The translations under genes and the position numbers were made by a program. Positions 11,870 to 12,905 of a stretch of DNA of 12,905 bases are shown piece after piece. Positions within the stretch are counted from its first letter, which is position 1. Every line of letters starts with the position of its first letter. Under the pieces are notes generated by a model. The model did not search any database. It saw only the letters and a list, made by a program, of their open reading frames with translations, and was not told the DNA's origin. The DNA is from CAYJAD01 sp964370835 (GTDB lineage: Bacteria; Desulfobacterota; Desulfovibrionia; Desulfovibrionales; Desulfovibrionaceae), in the NCBI GenBank assembly GCA_964370835.1, contig CAYJLO010000081.1, positions 1-12,905 of the forward strand. The letters run 5' to 3'.

Positions 11870-12574
11870 TTACTTCTTTCGTACTGTCCTCATTCTACAT
11901 TTTTCAGAGCAAAACCTGGATCTCTCGAGTTTGTAGAAGTAAATGCGCCCACATTCATCGCAATGGCGATTTTTAATCCACTGCTTTGCTCCTCCCAAAA
12001 ATAGAGGGGGTATATACATTCTTGTCTCGAGTTCATCTTCGAAAGAGGGATAGAATATAGGTAGTTGGGATGTGTATTGTATGTTTCCTTGAAAGTTATC
12101 TATGGTGAAAAGCAATGGTATAAATTTTTCTGCCCTCATGTAAATCTGGCGAAGAAAAGATTCATCAAGGGCTTTCTCTTTTCTACAGTGTTCTAAAAAA
12201 AGATGAAGACGTTTCTCAACATTTACGAGCATTTCGTGAACTTTAGAAAAGTCTTTATCATGTGGGCCGTATGTTTTTATGCCTTGATTATTTTCGCTTT
12301 TTGATAAGATTTTTTTGACTTCATTTTTGTCCGTAGTCGAAAAAACATACAGAGAGCTTTCATCAACGTTATAACTCACTGCCGGCTGCCCAGCACTATT
12401 TTTTATTGGTTGCAATTCATTTAATCGGGTGACTCTGATGTCACTAAATGGATGACCGACCGCTGGTTGTGCGCATAGTCCTTCTTTCATCACAATGTCT
12501 CTAATTGTTGCTTTTGAGGCCTTATGCGAAAAATTTGCCATTGCTTCCATTAGGCTATGTTGTTTTGAGTTCAT
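11870..12574 (-). CDS. Protein of unknown function with C-terminal zinc ribbon
   Basis: The 234 residues end in a four-cysteine zinc-ribbon: C205-x2-C208, then C222-x3-C226 (C-D-E-C-G-R-I-Y-F-Y and R-F-C-S-E-K-C-R), followed by a basic tail R-T-V-R-K-K. This is the pattern of CGNR-like zinc fingers in bacterial DNA- or RNA-binding proteins. The N-terminal 200 residues are unfamiliar: a basic helical start, a middle part with L-Y-V-F-S-T-T-D, and a helical segment (about 108-155) rich in charge. No membrane helix or signal is seen. ATG 12574 has GTGGAG eleven bases upstream, a rather long spacing. It is the gene nearest to the tRNA, where many elements carry the integrase, but no tyrosine-recombinase motif is visible. 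Confidence 0.78.
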   Translation of the reverse strand: MNSKQHSLMEAMANFSHKASKATIRDIVMKEGLCAQPAVGHPFSDIRVTRLNELQPIKNSAGQPAVSYNVDESSLYVFSTTDKNEVKKILSKSENNQGIKTYGPHDKDFSKVHEMLVNVEKRLHLFLEHCRKEKALDESFLRQIYMRAEKFIPLLFTIDNFQGNIQYTSQLPIFYPSFEDELETRMYIPPLFLGGAKQWIKNRHCDECGRIYFYKLERSRFCSEKCRMRTVRKK

Positions 12575-12627
12575 AGTTGTCTGTTCTCCACGTTTTTAGA
12601 ATTACATGGTTGTTTGTTTTATGCAAG

Positions 12628-12684
12628 CAGTTTTTTATTTGTTTGCCAGTTTTGCAGTGAAAAATGATCTTTTCAGTTTTGCAG
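12628..12684. repeat. Direct repeats CAGTTTTGCAG next to tRNA-Ser
   Basis: CAGTTTTGCAG occurs at 12647-12657 and 12674-12684 (27 bp start to start), and its first seven bases occur again at 12628-12634. They lie 125-180 bp from the tRNA 3' end in a 235-bp gap with no convincing gene. Recombinase or excisionase arm sites, or an operator for the zinc-ribbon gene, are possible. Confidence 0.4.
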
Positions 12685-12748
12685 GAAGCTGTGAGGTCTA
12701 ATAGCTTGTTTCTCCCAAACCTGGGGCAGGCATGGGGCAAACTCATTG

Positions 12749-12788
12749 AAAACAAAAAGAGGCAACCTCTTTCGAGATTGCCTCTTTT
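12749..12788 (-). terminator. Terminator of tRNA-Ser
   Basis: AAAAGAGGCAA and its exact complement form an 11-bp stem (12755-12765 with 12778-12788). An inner TCT/AGA closes on a TTCG tetraloop. On the minus strand TTTTTGTTTT follows. It begins 21 bases after the tRNA CCA end. Confidence 0.75.
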
Positions 12789-12809
12789 GCATGTAAGCTA
12801 TTGAAATAA

Positions 12810-12901
12810 TGGCGGAGGGGGAGGGATTCGAACCCCCGGAAGGCTCTCACCTTCAACGGTTTTCAAGACCGCCGCGATAAACCGAGCTCTGCCACCCCTC
12901 C
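12810..12901 (-). tRNA. tRNA-Ser(UGA)
   Basis: Read on the minus strand, GGAGGGG (12901-12895) pairs with CCCCTCC near the 3' end to form the acceptor stem, followed by discriminator G and an encoded CCA (12812-12810). The anticodon loop CTTGAAA gives anticodon UGA, the long variable arm is typical of serine tRNAs, and the T-loop is TTCGAAT. The gene is complete at 92 bases. Its 3' end faces the mobile-element genes, the usual orientation for a tRNA used as an integration site. No second copy of the 3' end is seen in the window. Confidence 0.96.
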
Positions 12902-12905
12902 GCGT

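Noticed and set aside
11794..11976. Plus-strand ORF of 60 codons across the tandem terminators
   Set aside because: It runs through both terminator stems and the zinc-ribbon coding region in antisense.
12555..12755. 66-codon minus-strand ORF between the zinc-ribbon gene and tRNA
   Set aside because: No ribosome site; it overlaps the start of the zinc-ribbon gene and covers the direct repeats.
1..12905. CRISPR array, insertion sequence or integrase
   Set aside because: No regularly spaced repeats, transposase motifs or tyrosine/serine recombinase motifs were found on either strand; the only repeats are the short ones listed.

Overview
The window is AT-rich bacterial DNA (about 40% G+C by eye) and reads as the tRNA-proximal part of an integrated mobile element with accessory cargo, ending in a tRNA-Ser(UGA) gene. 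The two small excisionase-like proteins, the inovirus-Gp2-like Rep and the RepA-type helicase resemble elements I associate with Desulfovibrionales-type Desulfobacterota. That taxonomic guess is weak and rests on protein style only.

Layout. (1) 1-2477, a nucleotide module: the 3' part of a deoxynucleoside kinase gene (+) runs tail-to-tail into a two-gene minus-strand operon. That operon encodes a short PurA-family enzyme whose catalytic Asp is replaced by Ser, as in the phage 2-aminoadenine enzyme PurZ, and a membrane-anchored protein with a dCTP-deaminase/dUTPase-like domain that lacks the deaminase Glu. (2) 2588-3550: an unrecognised 320-aa protein with its own promoter. (3) 3551-4040: no convincing gene; one doubtful 32-codon ORF and several hairpins. 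(4) 4041-6972: an XRE regulator diverges from a three-gene operon of a TerB-like protein, an alpha/beta hydrolase fused to a YaaW/UPF0174 domain, and a small lipoprotein. The shared intergenic region carries promoter and operator-like repeats. (5) 7041-11655, the mobile-element core, all on the minus strand: two AlpA/excisionase-like proteins, a small protein with a C-terminal helical domain, a Gp2/YagK-YfjJ-type Rep protein, and a RecA-like RepA helicase. A hairpin-rich 464-bp gap lies between Rep and helicase. (6) 11656-12901: tandem plus-strand terminators with no plus-strand gene before them, a zinc-ribbon protein of unknown function, short direct repeats, and tRNA-Ser with its terminator.

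How the genes may work together. The most interesting unit is the kinase + PurZ-like enzyme + DCD-like membrane protein. A deoxynucleoside kinase can supply dGMP, and PurZ converts dGMP, aspartate and ATP to succino-2-amino-dAMP, the precursor of 2-amino-dATP. None of the other usual Z-phage partners (DatZ, MazZ, a dedicated polymerase) is visible here. The module may therefore make or sense a modified purine nucleotide for another purpose, such as defence, rather than remake a genome. That role is inference. The TerB/hydrolase-YaaW/lipoprotein operon looks like a second, membrane-linked cargo system under local XRE control. No integrase lies in the window; if the element uses one, it should be beyond the left edge.
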